NCBI GenBank assembly: GCA_030041005.1
Contig: JASHOR010000070.1
Location: 1 to 47,954 of the forward strand
Direction: 5' to 3'
DNA from: Xanthobacteraceae bacterium
Lineage (GTDB): Bacteria; Pseudomonadota; Alphaproteobacteria; Rhizobiales; Xanthobacteraceae
DNA: 47,954 bases
Positions 1 through 8,049 of the stretch are shown piece by piece. A program made the position numbers and the translations under genes. How positions within the stretch are numbered: the first letter of the stretch is position 1; each line of letters starts with the position of its first letter. The notes below the pieces were generated by a model that ran no database searches, was not told the DNA's origin, and saw only the letters and a program-made list of their open reading frames with translations.

Positions 1-1
1 T

Positions 2-703
2 CCGACCACGCCTTCGGCGCATCCTTATGTGCTGCTCAACTATCAGGGCAAGCCGCGCGACGTGATGACGTTGGCGCATGAGCTCGGTCACGGCGTGCAT
101 CAGGTGCTGGCGGCGCCGAACGGCGCCTTGATGGCGCCGACGCCGCTGACGCTCGCCGAGACTGCGAGCGTTTTCGGCGAAATGCTCACGTTCAAGAAGC
201 TTCTCGGCGCGACGCGCGACAAGAAAGAGCGCAAGGCGATGCTGGCCGCCAAAGTCGAGGACATGATCAATACGGTGGTGCGGCAGATCGCGTTCTACAC
301 GTTCGAGCGCGCCGTCCACACGGAGCGGCGGAACGGCGAACTGACCGCGGACCACATCGGCGAGCTATGGCTTGAGGTTCAGGGCGAGAGTCTCGGCCCG
401 GCGATCGAACTCAAGCCCGGTTACGAGACCTTCTGGGTTTACATCCCGCATTTCATCCACTCGCCTTTCTACGTCTATGCCTACGCGTTCGGCGACTGCC
501 TGGTGAACTCGCTCTATGCGGTCTACGAGCATTCGGCTGACGGTTTTGCCGAGCGGTATCTTGCCATGCTCGCGGCCGGAGGAACAAAGCACTATTCGGA
601 GCTTTTGGCGCCGTTCGGCCTCGATGCCCGCGACCCAGCGTTCTGGCAGGGCGGACTTTCGGTCATCGAGCGGATGATCGGGGAATTGGAGGAATTAGGG
701 TAG
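2..703 (+). CDS. pepF: M3-family oligoendopeptidase F, C-terminal part (5' end outside window)
   Basis: Zinc metallopeptidase that cleaves oligopeptides in the cytoplasm. The frame is open from base 2, so the gene starts before the window; the GTG at 29 is an internal valine codon. The visible 233 residues hold the zinc motif HELGH (residues 26-30 of the fragment), followed by LAETASVFGE, whose first Glu (53) is the expected third zinc ligand of the M3 clan. The later aromatic-rich segment with YVYAYAFGDC and the ending IERMIGELEEL are typical of PepF C-termini. The stop at 701-703 is followed by the antisense end of a doc-like gene. The family call is firm; the substrate is unknown. Confidence 0.93.
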   Translation, partial: PTTPSAHPYVLLNYQGKPRDVMTLAHELGHGVHQVLAAPNGALMAPTPLTLAETASVFGEMLTFKKLLGATRDKKERKAMLAAKVEDMINTVVRQIAFYTFERAVHTERRNGELTADHIGELWLEVQGESLGPAIELKPGYETFWVYIPHFIHSPFYVYAYAFGDCLVNSLYAVYEHSADGFAERYLAMLAAGGTKHYSELLAPFGLDARDPAFWQGGLSVIERMIGELEELG

Positions 704-1071
704 AGCTTGATGGGTGGGCGATACCGCTTAGGAGGGACGATGTTTTCGCGAACCCATTTGGTGAAATCGCTATCTTCAAGGTTTCCGGCCGACAATTTTA
801 CCCACGTCTGGAGACCGGAGATTTCAGGTGCTGTGAAGTCGTGCCCGTTCAAGCGGACAAACAAGCGCGTCACCACCGCTGAAACACGCTTGTTGCCATC
901 GACGAGAGGATGATTTTTGGCAATGCCCAACGCATAGGCCGCGGCTAGGGCCGCAACGTCCGGTTCAGGGTCGCCATATGCGGCCACGTTTTGCGGCCGC
1001 GCGAGTGGTTCCCACCAGTGGGATAAATTCCCTATGTACATCAAGCTTTTAATCGCGACCTGCGGCTCCAC
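592..1071 (-). pseudogene. doc: Eroded Doc/Fic-type death-on-curing toxin
   Basis: The core contains HPLVDGNKR (residues 54-62), the Fic/Doc active-site loop HPFxxGNxR with its catalytic His, preceded by AAAYALGIAKN as in Doc proteins. Intact Doc transfers phosphate to EF-Tu. Two things suggest decay. The N-terminus passes straight from LSHWW to EPLARPQN, so about ten residues of the usual HGG-x-GLRDxGLLESALARP stretch are missing. The C-terminus has lost its normal stop after KWVREN and runs about 50 residues into the antisense of the pepF 3' end. The GTG start at 1071 is only 12 bp from the divergent kinase gene, leaving no room for the usual antitoxin gene. A functional shortened Doc is less likely. 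Confidence 0.6.
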
Positions 1072-1083
1072 TTATAGCTGATC

Positions 1084-2460
1084 ATGTCCTCCGACCGCGA
1101 AAAGAACCGCCTCTCCGCCCGCGCCGCGCGCTATGCGCGCGTTTCGGCCAATGTCGGCGGCGTGGCGGCGCGCTATGCCGGGCGACGGTTTTTGGGCGGG
1201 GAGCCGAACCGCGCCGGCGAGGCGCTGGCGCTGTCGACGGCGCTCGGCCGACTGAAAGGCCCGTTGATGAAGGTCGCGCAACTGATGGCGACCATTCCGG
1301 ACCTGCTGCCGCCCGAATACGCGACCGAACTGCAGAAGCTGCAGAGCGACGCGCCGCCGATGGGATGGGCCTTCGTCAGGCGCCGCATGATGGCGGAGCT
1401 CGGCCGCGACTGGGAAAGGAAATTTGCCAGTTTCGAGCATCAGCCGGCGGCGGCTGCATCGCTCGGTCAGGTGCATCGCGCGGTATCGCCGTCCGGCGAA
1501 CCGCTCGCCTGCAAACTGCAATATCCAGACATGCAGTCGGCGGTCGAAGCCGACCTGCAGCAATTGCAAATCCTGCTTGCGATTCGCCGCCGCTTCGATT
1601 CCGCCATCGATACCAGCGAGGTCGCCAAGGAGATTGGCGCGCGGGTCCGCGAGGAACTCGACTATCGCCGCGAGGCCAAGCACGCTTTGCTGTATCGTTT
1701 CATGCTCGACGGCATCGACAGCGTGCGCGTGCCGCGGCCGTGGCCGGAATTGTCGACCGGCCGGCTCTTGACGCTCGACTGGCTCGAAGGCACGCGCATG
1801 CTGACGCACCGGAACGATCCGCTCGAGGCGCGCAACACGCTGGCGACAGCGATGTTCACCGCCTGGTGGTTTCCGTTCAGCCGTTTCGGCGTCATCCACG
1901 GCGACCCGCATCTCGGCAATTACACGGTGTTCGAAAGCGGCGGCGATGGCGCGCGCCGGCGGGCTGCGGCGCCTGCCGGCATCAACCTGCTCGATTACGG
2001 CTGCATCCGCATCTTCGCGCCGAAATTCGTCCAGGGCGTTGTCGATCTCTATCACGGCCTGATGCACGGCAGGGACGATCTCATCGTGCACGCCTACGAG
2101 ACCTGGGGATTTCGCGGGCTGTCGCGCGATCTCATCGACACGCTCAACATCTGGGCGCGGTTCATCTACGGCCCGCTGCTCGATGACCGCGTGCGCACCA
2201 TCGCCGACGGCGTGGCGCCTTCCGAATACGGTCGCCGCGAGGCGTTCCGTGTGCACCAGGCGCTCAAGCAGAAAGGCCCGGTAAAGGTGCCGCGCGAGTT
2301 TGTCTTCATGGACCGCGCCGCTGTCGGGCTCGGCGGGGTCTTTCTGCACCTGCGCGCGGAGCTTAATTATTATCGGCTGTTCAACGAGGCGATCGAGCGT
2401 TTTTCCATCGACCGCGTCAGCAAGCGGCAGGCGGAGGCGCTTACGAAGGTGGGGCTGTAA
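1084..2460 (+). CDS. ABC1/UbiB-family atypical protein kinase
   Basis: A 458-residue protein of the ABC1/ADCK/UbiB kinase-like family, members of which support ubiquinone biosynthesis or bind lipids. Family hallmarks appear in order: a KxGQ-like motif (GPLMKVAQLMA, residues 59-69), the Ala-rich nucleotide loop AAAASLGQVH (122-131), the ATP lysine in ACKLQYP (Lys144), EELDYRREA (190-198), the catalytic loop HGDPHLGN (272-279) and a DFG-like DYG a little further on. The usual Gly of KxGQ is Ala here, so the motif reads KVAQ. No ubiquinone genes lie nearby, so it is probably a paralogue and not ubiB itself. It stands alone. Confidence 0.9.
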   Translation: MSSDREKNRLSARAARYARVSANVGGVAARYAGRRFLGGEPNRAGEALALSTALGRLKGPLMKVAQLMATIPDLLPPEYATELQKLQSDAPPMGWAFVRRRMMAELGRDWERKFASFEHQPAAAASLGQVHRAVSPSGEPLACKLQYPDMQSAVEADLQQLQILLAIRRRFDSAIDTSEVAKEIGARVREELDYRREAKHALLYRFMLDGIDSVRVPRPWPELSTGRLLTLDWLEGTRMLTHRNDPLEARNTLATAMFTAWWFPFSRFGVIHGDPHLGNYTVFESGGDGARRRAAAPAGINLLDYGCIRIFAPKFVQGVVDLYHGLMHGRDDLIVHAYETWGFRGLSRDLIDTLNIWARFIYGPLLDDRVRTIADGVAPSEYGRREAFRVHQALKQKGPVKVPREFVFMDRAAVGLGGVFLHLRAELNYYRLFNEAIERFSIDRVSKRQAEALTKVGL

Positions 2461-2553
2461 AGCCTCGGAAGGACCGCAGCCGGTGAATTTGCCGGGATAC
2501 ACGGCAGGCGGCCGCCGCTAAGTTGGTCCGCTGCGCGTGCACTGGAGGACACC

Positions 2554-3063
2554 ATGACGCCGCAGGCGATGATCGAGTTGTTTCAGAAGCATGTGAATGC
2601 CGAACTCGCCGGCGATCTGGAAACCACCATGGCGACGATGAACGACAATCCCCATCTCAATCATGTGCCGACCATGGCCGGGGGTGTAGGGCGTGATGGG
2701 GTGCAAGCATTCTATCGCGATCATCTCGTTGGCAGGTTTTTCCCTCCAGACGTTAAGATGGCAAGCGTCTCGCGGACGGTCGGTGAGAGTCAAATCGTCG
2801 AAGAACTGGCGATCAGCTTCACCCATACGACGGCGATCGATTGGCTATTGCCCGGCGTCGCCCCGACTGGAAAGCCGGTCGAGATGGTCGTGGCTGTCGT
2901 TGTCGGTTTCAAAGACGGCCGGATTTCCCACGAGCATGTCTACTGGGATCAAGCCGGCGTGCTTGTACAAGTAGGTCTGCTTGATCCCAAGGGGTTGCCA
3001 GTGACCGGCGCTGAAAGCGCCAGAAAGGTGGTCGATCCAAGTCTGCCGCCGCGCCGGATGTGA
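2554..3063 (+). CDS. NTF2-like / SnoaL-like protein
   Basis: A 169-residue protein of the NTF2/SnoaL fold, a cone-shaped alpha+beta barrel used by isomerases, cyclases and ligand-binding proteins. It shows the N-terminal helix with HVNAELAGDLETTMATM, a central HLNHVP, and the C-terminal strand ISHEHVYWDQAGVLVQVG, typical of a proteobacterial subfamily often annotated as ester cyclase or carboxymethylenebutenolidase-associated. The ATG at 2554 follows a strong GGAGGA ribosome site. No signal peptide is seen. Its function cannot be read from the sequence. Confidence 0.8.
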   Translation: MTPQAMIELFQKHVNAELAGDLETTMATMNDNPHLNHVPTMAGGVGRDGVQAFYRDHLVGRFFPPDVKMASVSRTVGESQIVEELAISFTHTTAIDWLLPGVAPTGKPVEMVVAVVVGFKDGRISHEHVYWDQAGVLVQVGLLDPKGLPVTGAESARKVVDPSLPPRRM

Positions 3064-3192
3064 GTAGACGGCGGAACGCATTTGAACGACGCCGATCAGA
3101 TGGATCGTCATTGCGAGCCAACGGACCCGTGCGAAGTCGCGCGATCCGAATTCCTGCCGCGACCTCGTCATGCGGACTTCGAAACCACCACA

Positions 3193-3489
3193 CTAGCAGC
3201 AACTGCACTCGATGCCTTCGGCCCAAGTGAGCGTGTTCTTCATGAAGGCCGGCGGCAGGTCGTCCTCGGCCACTTCGGCCAGCGGCTTGAAGATTTGGAA
3301 GTGATGGCGGCCCGCGGCGGTCCAGAACACGACGTGAGTCTCGATCGGCGGGCAGCCGGGCACCGCGCAGGCGACTTCCGACACCATCACCGTCTCATCC
3401 TCGGCGAGCCTGAAGCGCGCCTGGGTCCACGCGCGCACGCGATCAATGGCGGCGCTTCGGTCGGGATTGTGCTTGGTGAAGCGAAGCAT
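3193..3489 (-). CDS. Small conserved-looking protein with Cys-rich C-terminus
   Basis: A 98-residue soluble protein with no domain I can name. Coding character is good, with an N-terminal amphipathic helix (DRVRAWTQARFRLAEDE) and a strand-rich centre. Five cysteines stand out: Cys41 and Cys46 in ACAVPGCPP, and the extreme C-terminus CSCC (95, 97, 98). They could bind a metal or form disulfides; this is inference. It lies alone between the NTF2-like gene and the alcohol dehydrogenase, on the opposite strand to both. Confidence 0.65.
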   Translation of the reverse strand: MLRFTKHNPDRSAAIDRVRAWTQARFRLAEDETVMVSEVACAVPGCPPIETHVVFWTAAGRHHFQIFKPLAEVAEDDLPPAFMKNTLTWAEGIECSCC

Positions 3490-3649
3490 GGCGTTTGATC
3501 GTCCTGGCCGGGCCTTTGCCGGCCATCCACGTCTCTTTGATTTTACCCGCTAACGTATTAAGTCGTGGATGCTTGGCACAAGGTTCACGTACGGGCCGGC
3601 GGGAGGCCGGTCCGGCGCGTGCCGGGCATGAGGTCGGAAAGGATTTGAC

Positions 3650-4759
3650 GTGGCAGAGCAAGTACTGGCGGCGGTGCGGACCGGACCGAGCAAGACCGAG
3701 CTTCGCGAATATCCCATGCCGGACATTCCGGAGGACGCGGCGCTGATGAAGATGGAGGTCGGCGGAATCTGCGGCACCGACGTCAAGCTTTACAAGCATC
3801 CGCCGAGCAACGCGCCCACCATCATGGGGCACGAGAATATCGGCATCATCGCCAAGGCCGGGCGCGAATTCACCCGCCGCAAGGGCTTCAAGGAAGGCGA
3901 TCTGGTGTTCGTCGAGCACTACGTCATGTGCGGCAAGTGCGAGTGGTGCCATGCCGGCCAGTACCGGCACTGCGAAAACACCAACTGGCGCACCAATCCG
4001 GACGCCATCCGCTACGGCTACACCTCGGCCGAGAAGCCCCCGCACCTGTGGGGCGGTTTCGCCCAATACGTCTATTTGCCGTGGAACGCCGTCGTCCACC
4101 ATGTGCCCAAGGGCGTATCCGCCGAGCTTGCCGGTCTGGTGACGCCGATGGCCAACGGCGTCGAGTGGTCGTTGTTCGACGGCGGCGTCGGCTACAACTC
4201 GACGGTGCTCATTCAGGGGCCGGGGCAGCAGGGCCTGTCGCAGACCGTCATCTGCAAACAGGCCGGCGCGTCGCTCATCATCGTCACCGGAACGCCGAAG
4301 GACCGGGCCCGTCTCGATGCGGCGAAAAAGCTCGGCGCCGATCACGTCATCGACGTGCAGAAGGAGGATCCGCTCGCTCGCATCATGGAGATTACCGGCG
4401 GCAAGGGCGTCGATGTCGCGCTCGACTGCACCGCCGGGGCCGGCACCATTCCGATCCTGCTCGGCATCGAGGCGCTCAAGCGCAAGGGCGGCACCATCGT
4501 GGCGCAGGGCGAGCTCGCGCAATTCCCGAATTTTCCGCTGGAGAAATTCACGGTGAAATTCATCACCATGAAGAGCGCGCGCGGCCATAGCTACAAAGCG
4601 TGCGAATTGGCGCTGGCGCAGCTCGCCTCCAAGCGCTTTCCGCTCGAGCTGATTACCACGCACCGCTTTGGACTGAAGGATGTCGATCTCGCGATCAAAT
4701 CGGTCGGAGGCGAAGGCGTACCTGATGTGATCCACGCTTCGCTCATGCCGTGGCTGTAA
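3650..4759 (+). CDS. Zinc-dependent medium-chain alcohol dehydrogenase
   Basis: A 369-residue MDR-superfamily dehydrogenase, NAD(P)-dependent. It has the catalytic-zinc Cys in GGICGTDVK, GHEN with the second ligand, and four structural-zinc cysteines in CGKCEWCHAGQYRHC. The Rossmann loop is GPGQQGLSQ, a GxGxxG variant, followed by a strand ending before the TGTPKDRARLDAAKKLGADHVID segment. The start is GTG at 3650, with AAAGGA six to seven bases upstream. The substrate is unknown; close relatives are annotated as threonine or sorbitol dehydrogenase-like. The gene is followed by an orphan ABC receptor on the same strand. Confidence 0.9.
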   Translation: MAEQVLAAVRTGPSKTELREYPMPDIPEDAALMKMEVGGICGTDVKLYKHPPSNAPTIMGHENIGIIAKAGREFTRRKGFKEGDLVFVEHYVMCGKCEWCHAGQYRHCENTNWRTNPDAIRYGYTSAEKPPHLWGGFAQYVYLPWNAVVHHVPKGVSAELAGLVTPMANGVEWSLFDGGVGYNSTVLIQGPGQQGLSQTVICKQAGASLIIVTGTPKDRARLDAAKKLGADHVIDVQKEDPLARIMEITGGKGVDVALDCTAGAGTIPILLGIEALKRKGGTIVAQGELAQFPNFPLEKFTVKFITMKSARGHSYKACELALAQLASKRFPLELITTHRFGLKDVDLAIKSVGGEGVPDVIHASLMPWL

Positions 4760-4912
4760 GCAGATACGATATGCGCGGATGCCGCGGTGCAGATGCGCGG
4801 CGGGCGTGCTAACGGTTTACATTACCGCCAGATCGGGAAAATCGAGAACGCGACGCCCGCCCGGCAAACTGGAATGAGGCGCCGCCTTGCAAGCTCGGAA
4901 AAGGGGGGTCCA

Positions 4913-5959
4913 ATGACACTGTCGAAGACGCTTTACCGCCGGTTTGTCGCCGGCCTCGCCGTGGCGGCGGCGCTGACCTTTACCGCGCAGGCGGGAGCCA
5001 GCGAGATCACGGTAGGCACGATCGGCGCGGCGAGCGATGCGCCGCTCTTCATCGCCGACGCCAACGGCTATTTCGCCGAACAGGGCATCAAGGTGACCTT
5101 TAACCGCTTCGATTCGGCGGCAAAGATGATCCCCTCCATCAGCTCCGGCGAGATCGATGTCGGCTCCGGCGCCACATCCGCCGGCCTCTACAATGCCGTC
5201 GAGCGCGGCATCAACATCAAAATCGTTTCAGACAAGGCGCGCAACACCAAGGACAACAGCTTCGAAAACATCATGGTGCGCAGCGACCTCTACGACAGCG
5301 GCAAGGTCAAGAGCCTCAAGGATTTCAAAGGCCTCAAAGTGGCGATTTCGGCCAAGGGCAACAGCGAAGATGCGCTGATCAATTATGCGCTGACGAAGAA
5401 CGGGCTGAGCATCAAGGACATCGATCCGATCTATCTCGGCTTCCCCAACCAGATCGCGGCCTACGCGAACAAGGGCATCGACGCCAGCCTCACCGTCGAG
5501 CCGACGGTGAGCAAGCTCCTGCAGCTAGGCTTCGCGAAGAAATTGGTCACCGCCGACGAGGTTTTTCCCGGATTCCAGACTGCGGTGATCTTCTACAGTC
5601 CGAAATTCATCAAGGATCCGGTGACCGCCAGGAAATTCATGATCGCGCTGGTCAAGGCGATCCGGTTCTACGACGGCGCCCTCAAGGGCGGCCATCTCGC
5701 CGGCCCGAATGCCGACGCGGTGATCAAGATTCTGGTCAAATATTCCTTCATCAAGGACCCGGCGGTGTATCGCGCCATCGTTTCGCAGACGGTCGATCCG
5801 GATGGAGAAATCAATCTGCCGTCGCTGCAGATGGCCTGGCAGTTTTTCAAGGATACCGGCGAGATCGACGGCAAGGTCACGGTCAAGGACGTGATCGATC
5901 TGAGCTACGTGCATGAGGCGGCAAAGGTCCTCGGTCCGTATATCAGAACGACGCACTGA
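4913..5959 (+). CDS. NMT1/THI5-like ABC transporter substrate-binding protein
   Basis: A periplasmic receptor of the SsuA/TauA/NMT1 type (348 residues). I place the start at ATG 4913, after an AAGGGGGG ribosome site, because a clean Sec signal peptide begins there: a Lys/Arg N-region, a hydrophobic core, and cleavage after about TAQAGA. An upstream in-frame ATG at 4787 would add 42 non-signal residues. The mature protein opens with ITVGTIGAASDAPLFIA and shows YFAEQGIKV, typical of the family, which binds sulfonates, nitrate, pyrimidines or aromatic acids. No permease or ATPase gene is adjacent; the next locus is a pseudogene. Confidence 0.88.
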   Translation: MTLSKTLYRRFVAGLAVAAALTFTAQAGASEITVGTIGAASDAPLFIADANGYFAEQGIKVTFNRFDSAAKMIPSISSGEIDVGSGATSAGLYNAVERGINIKIVSDKARNTKDNSFENIMVRSDLYDSGKVKSLKDFKGLKVAISAKGNSEDALINYALTKNGLSIKDIDPIYLGFPNQIAAYANKGIDASLTVEPTVSKLLQLGFAKKLVTADEVFPGFQTAVIFYSPKFIKDPVTARKFMIALVKAIRFYDGALKGGHLAGPNADAVIKILVKYSFIKDPAVYRAIVSQTVDPDGEINLPSLQMAWQFFKDTGEIDGKVTVKDVIDLSYVHEAAKVLGPYIRTTH

Positions 5960-6001
5960 CCGACTCTTGCGGACTCTTGCACGCGCTCGGCCTCGGGCGG
6001 C

Positions 6002-6352
6002 GCGCGACCTTGCTGCGTCGGCCGGACGACGATGAAGCCCGCAAGGAACTCGCGTCGCCCCCAGGTGGTGCAATTCATCGTCAGCATCCGCCAGCGCGAA
6101 TCGCTGCGCGATGTGACCGGCGACCGTTGGAACGGCCGCTCGCTCGAATGGTCGACACCATCGCCGCCGCCGGTCGCGCAAATCGGCGTGCATCTGGTAT
6201 TCTTCCTGCACCTGACGACGGCGCCGGATAACACCAACAACGTACTGGCGCTCGTCTTCGGCATCCTGATCGTCGTGCTTATCATCGTCGGCTCGATCTG
6301 GATCATGAATCATTTGGATCAGAGAATGATGCCCATGGGCCAGACGATGTAG
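6002..6352 (+). pseudogene. Fused remnant of cyoB and cyoD (cytochrome bo3 quinol oxidase)
   Basis: One frame joins two unrelated parts of the cyo operon. Its first half reads [13 protein letters not shown] then [18 protein letters not shown], the conserved region late in subunit I (CyoB). It passes without a break into GVHLVFFLH, then [16 protein letters not shown] and IWIMNHL, the last two membrane helices of subunit IV (CyoD), and stops at 6350-6352. The rest of CyoB, all of CyoC and the first half of CyoD are missing, so one in-frame deletion explains the join. Upstream bases no longer code for CyoB. A 106-residue peptide from ATG 6032 could still be made, but nothing supports a function. 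Confidence 0.8.
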
Positions 6353-6468
6353 ATGCAATCCTGATCTGGCTGCGGCGTGTTGCGGCGGCGTCCATCACCG
6401 AAACGACGTCGGCGGTAACATGCTCCCCACTCATTGCACCGCGACAATTGCCGCATGATACTTTGGCT

Positions 6469-7968
6469 ATGACAAGTATCTGGCTGCGTAAGCCGATCGC
6501 GGCGCTCCAGGCTGAGGCCAACGAACCGGACGTCCAGGCGCTTAAAGGGCATGACGGCCTCCCGCTCAAGCGCAGCCTGTCGGCGCTTAACCTGGTCTCG
6601 CTCGGCATTGGCGAAATCGTCGGTGCCGGCATTTTCGTGCTTACCGGTCACGCCGCCGCTTCCTACGCCGGGCCGGCGATCACGCTGTCGTTCCTGTTCG
6701 GCGCGTTCGCCTGCGCCTTCGCCGGCCTGTGCTACGCGGAAATGGCCTCGACCGTGCCGATCGCCGGCAGCGCTTACACCTACGCTTATGCCACGCTGGG
6801 CGAAGTCGTTGCCTGGATCATCGGCTGGGATCTGGTCCTCGAATACGCGCTCGGCGCGACAACAGTCGCCATCGGCTGGTCGGGCTATGTCGTCAGCTTT
6901 CTCAAGGATTTCGGCCTCGTCGTTCCGCCGGCCTACGCCCGCTCGCCGTTTTTTTTCGACGCGGCGCATGGCGGCTGGCACACGACCGGGGCGCTGCTCA
7001 ACGTGCCGGCGATGCTGGTGGTTGCCGCCATTACCGCGCTCCTGGTCGTCGGCATGCACCAATCCGCGCGCGTCAACAATGTCATCGTGGTGATCAAGCT
7101 AGCCATCATCGTACTGTTTATCGCCGCGGCGGCGCCGTTCGTGTCCACAGCCCATTGGGTCACGCCGGGCAATCCGCATGGACATTTCATTCCGCCCAAT
7201 GTCGGGTCGGGAGAATACGGCTTGAGCGGGGTCGTGCGTGGCGCCGCGGTGGTGTTTTTCGCCTATATCGGCTTCGACGTCGTATCCACGACCGCGCAGG
7301 AGGCGAACAATCCGAAGCGCGACATGCCGATCGGCATTCTCGGTTCGCTCGCGGTCTGCAGCGTTCTCTATCTCGCGGTCGGCTTCGTGCTCACCGGAAT
7401 CGTCTCCTACGACAAGCTGGACGTTCCAGACCCGATCGCGGTCGCCGTCGACGGCATTGGGCTTGCCTGGCTCGCGCCGTTCGTCAAGCTCGGCATCATT
7501 CTCGGCCTGACCTCGGTCATTCTCGTGGGGCTGCTGGGCCAGCCGCGGATCATCTATTCGATGGCGCGCGATGGACTGTTCCCGGCTGTTGCCGGCAAGG
7601 TTCATCCGCGGTTCCGCACGCCCTATGTCACTACCATCGCGACCGGCTCGGCGGTAACGATACTCGCCGGGCTGTTGCCGATCGGGCTGACCGGCGAACT
7701 GGTGAGCATCGGCACGCTTTTCGCGTTCATGATCGTCTGCCTCGGCGTGCTGGCGCTGCGCATCGCGCAGCCGGACCTGGAGCGTCCGTTTCGAACGCCT
7801 GCGGTGTATCTGATCGCGCCGCTTGGTGCGGCGTCATCGCTGTTCCTGATGTCCGGACTGCCGTTCGACACTTGGCTGCGATTCGCGATCTGGCTTGCGA
7901 TCGGCCTCGTCGTCTACGCCCGGTACGGAATTCGTCACAGCCGCGTGCAGGCGGAGGACGCCGGCTGA
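6469..7968 (+). CDS. APC-family cationic amino-acid permease
   Basis: A 499-residue integral inner-membrane transporter of the amino acid-polyamine-organocation family, CAT/YfnA-like. The first helix carries [16 protein letters not shown], the unwound substrate-binding motif of TM1, and about twelve hydrophobic segments follow, including [19 protein letters not shown] (the TM6 hallmark). I start it at ATG 6469; an in-frame TTG at 6448 would add seven residues. It probably imports basic or neutral amino acids by proton or sodium coupling; the exact substrate cannot be read. It precedes an aminopeptidase gene on the same strand, which fits peptide and amino-acid use. Confidence 0.92.
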   Translation: MTSIWLRKPIAALQAEANEPDVQALKGHDGLPLKRSLSALNLVSLGIGEIVGAGIFVLTGHAAASYAGPAITLSFLFGAFACAFAGLCYAEMASTVPIAGSAYTYAYATLGEVVAWIIGWDLVLEYALGATTVAIGWSGYVVSFLKDFGLVVPPAYARSPFFFDAAHGGWHTTGALLNVPAMLVVAAITALLVVGMHQSARVNNVIVVIKLAIIVLFIAAAAPFVSTAHWVTPGNPHGHFIPPNVGSGEYGLSGVVRGAAVVFFAYIGFDVVSTTAQEANNPKRDMPIGILGSLAVCSVLYLAVGFVLTGIVSYDKLDVPDPIAVAVDGIGLAWLAPFVKLGIILGLTSVILVGLLGQPRIIYSMARDGLFPAVAGKVHPRFRTPYVTTIATGSAVTILAGLLPIGLTGELVSIGTLFAFMIVCLGVLALRIAQPDLERPFRTPAVYLIAPLGAASSLFLMSGLPFDTWLRFAIWLAIGLVVYARYGIRHSRVQAEDAG

Positions 7969-8049
7969 AGGCGCTTCGCGCAAGTCGTGGCGTCTTTGCG
8001 ATGACCGGACGCTATGCTAGCAGGTGTTCCTCGCATTGCGGACAAGTCC

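Noticed and set aside
1072-2502. 476-codon open frame on the minus strand opposite the ABC1 kinase gene
   Set aside because: Mirror of a high-GC gene; its Arg/Ala/His-rich product has no domain character, whereas the plus-strand frame has all kinase motifs.
3443-4735. 430-codon minus-strand frame opposite the alcohol dehydrogenase
   Set aside because: Antisense shadow; the dehydrogenase zinc motifs are on the plus strand.
4787-4912. Longer start for the NMT1-like receptor
   Set aside because: It would place 42 hydrophilic residues before a clear signal peptide; ATG 4913 has a strong ribosome site.
5962-5981. GACTCTTGC repeated twice after the receptor stop
   Set aside because: A nine-base duplication with no further structure; likely chance or slippage.
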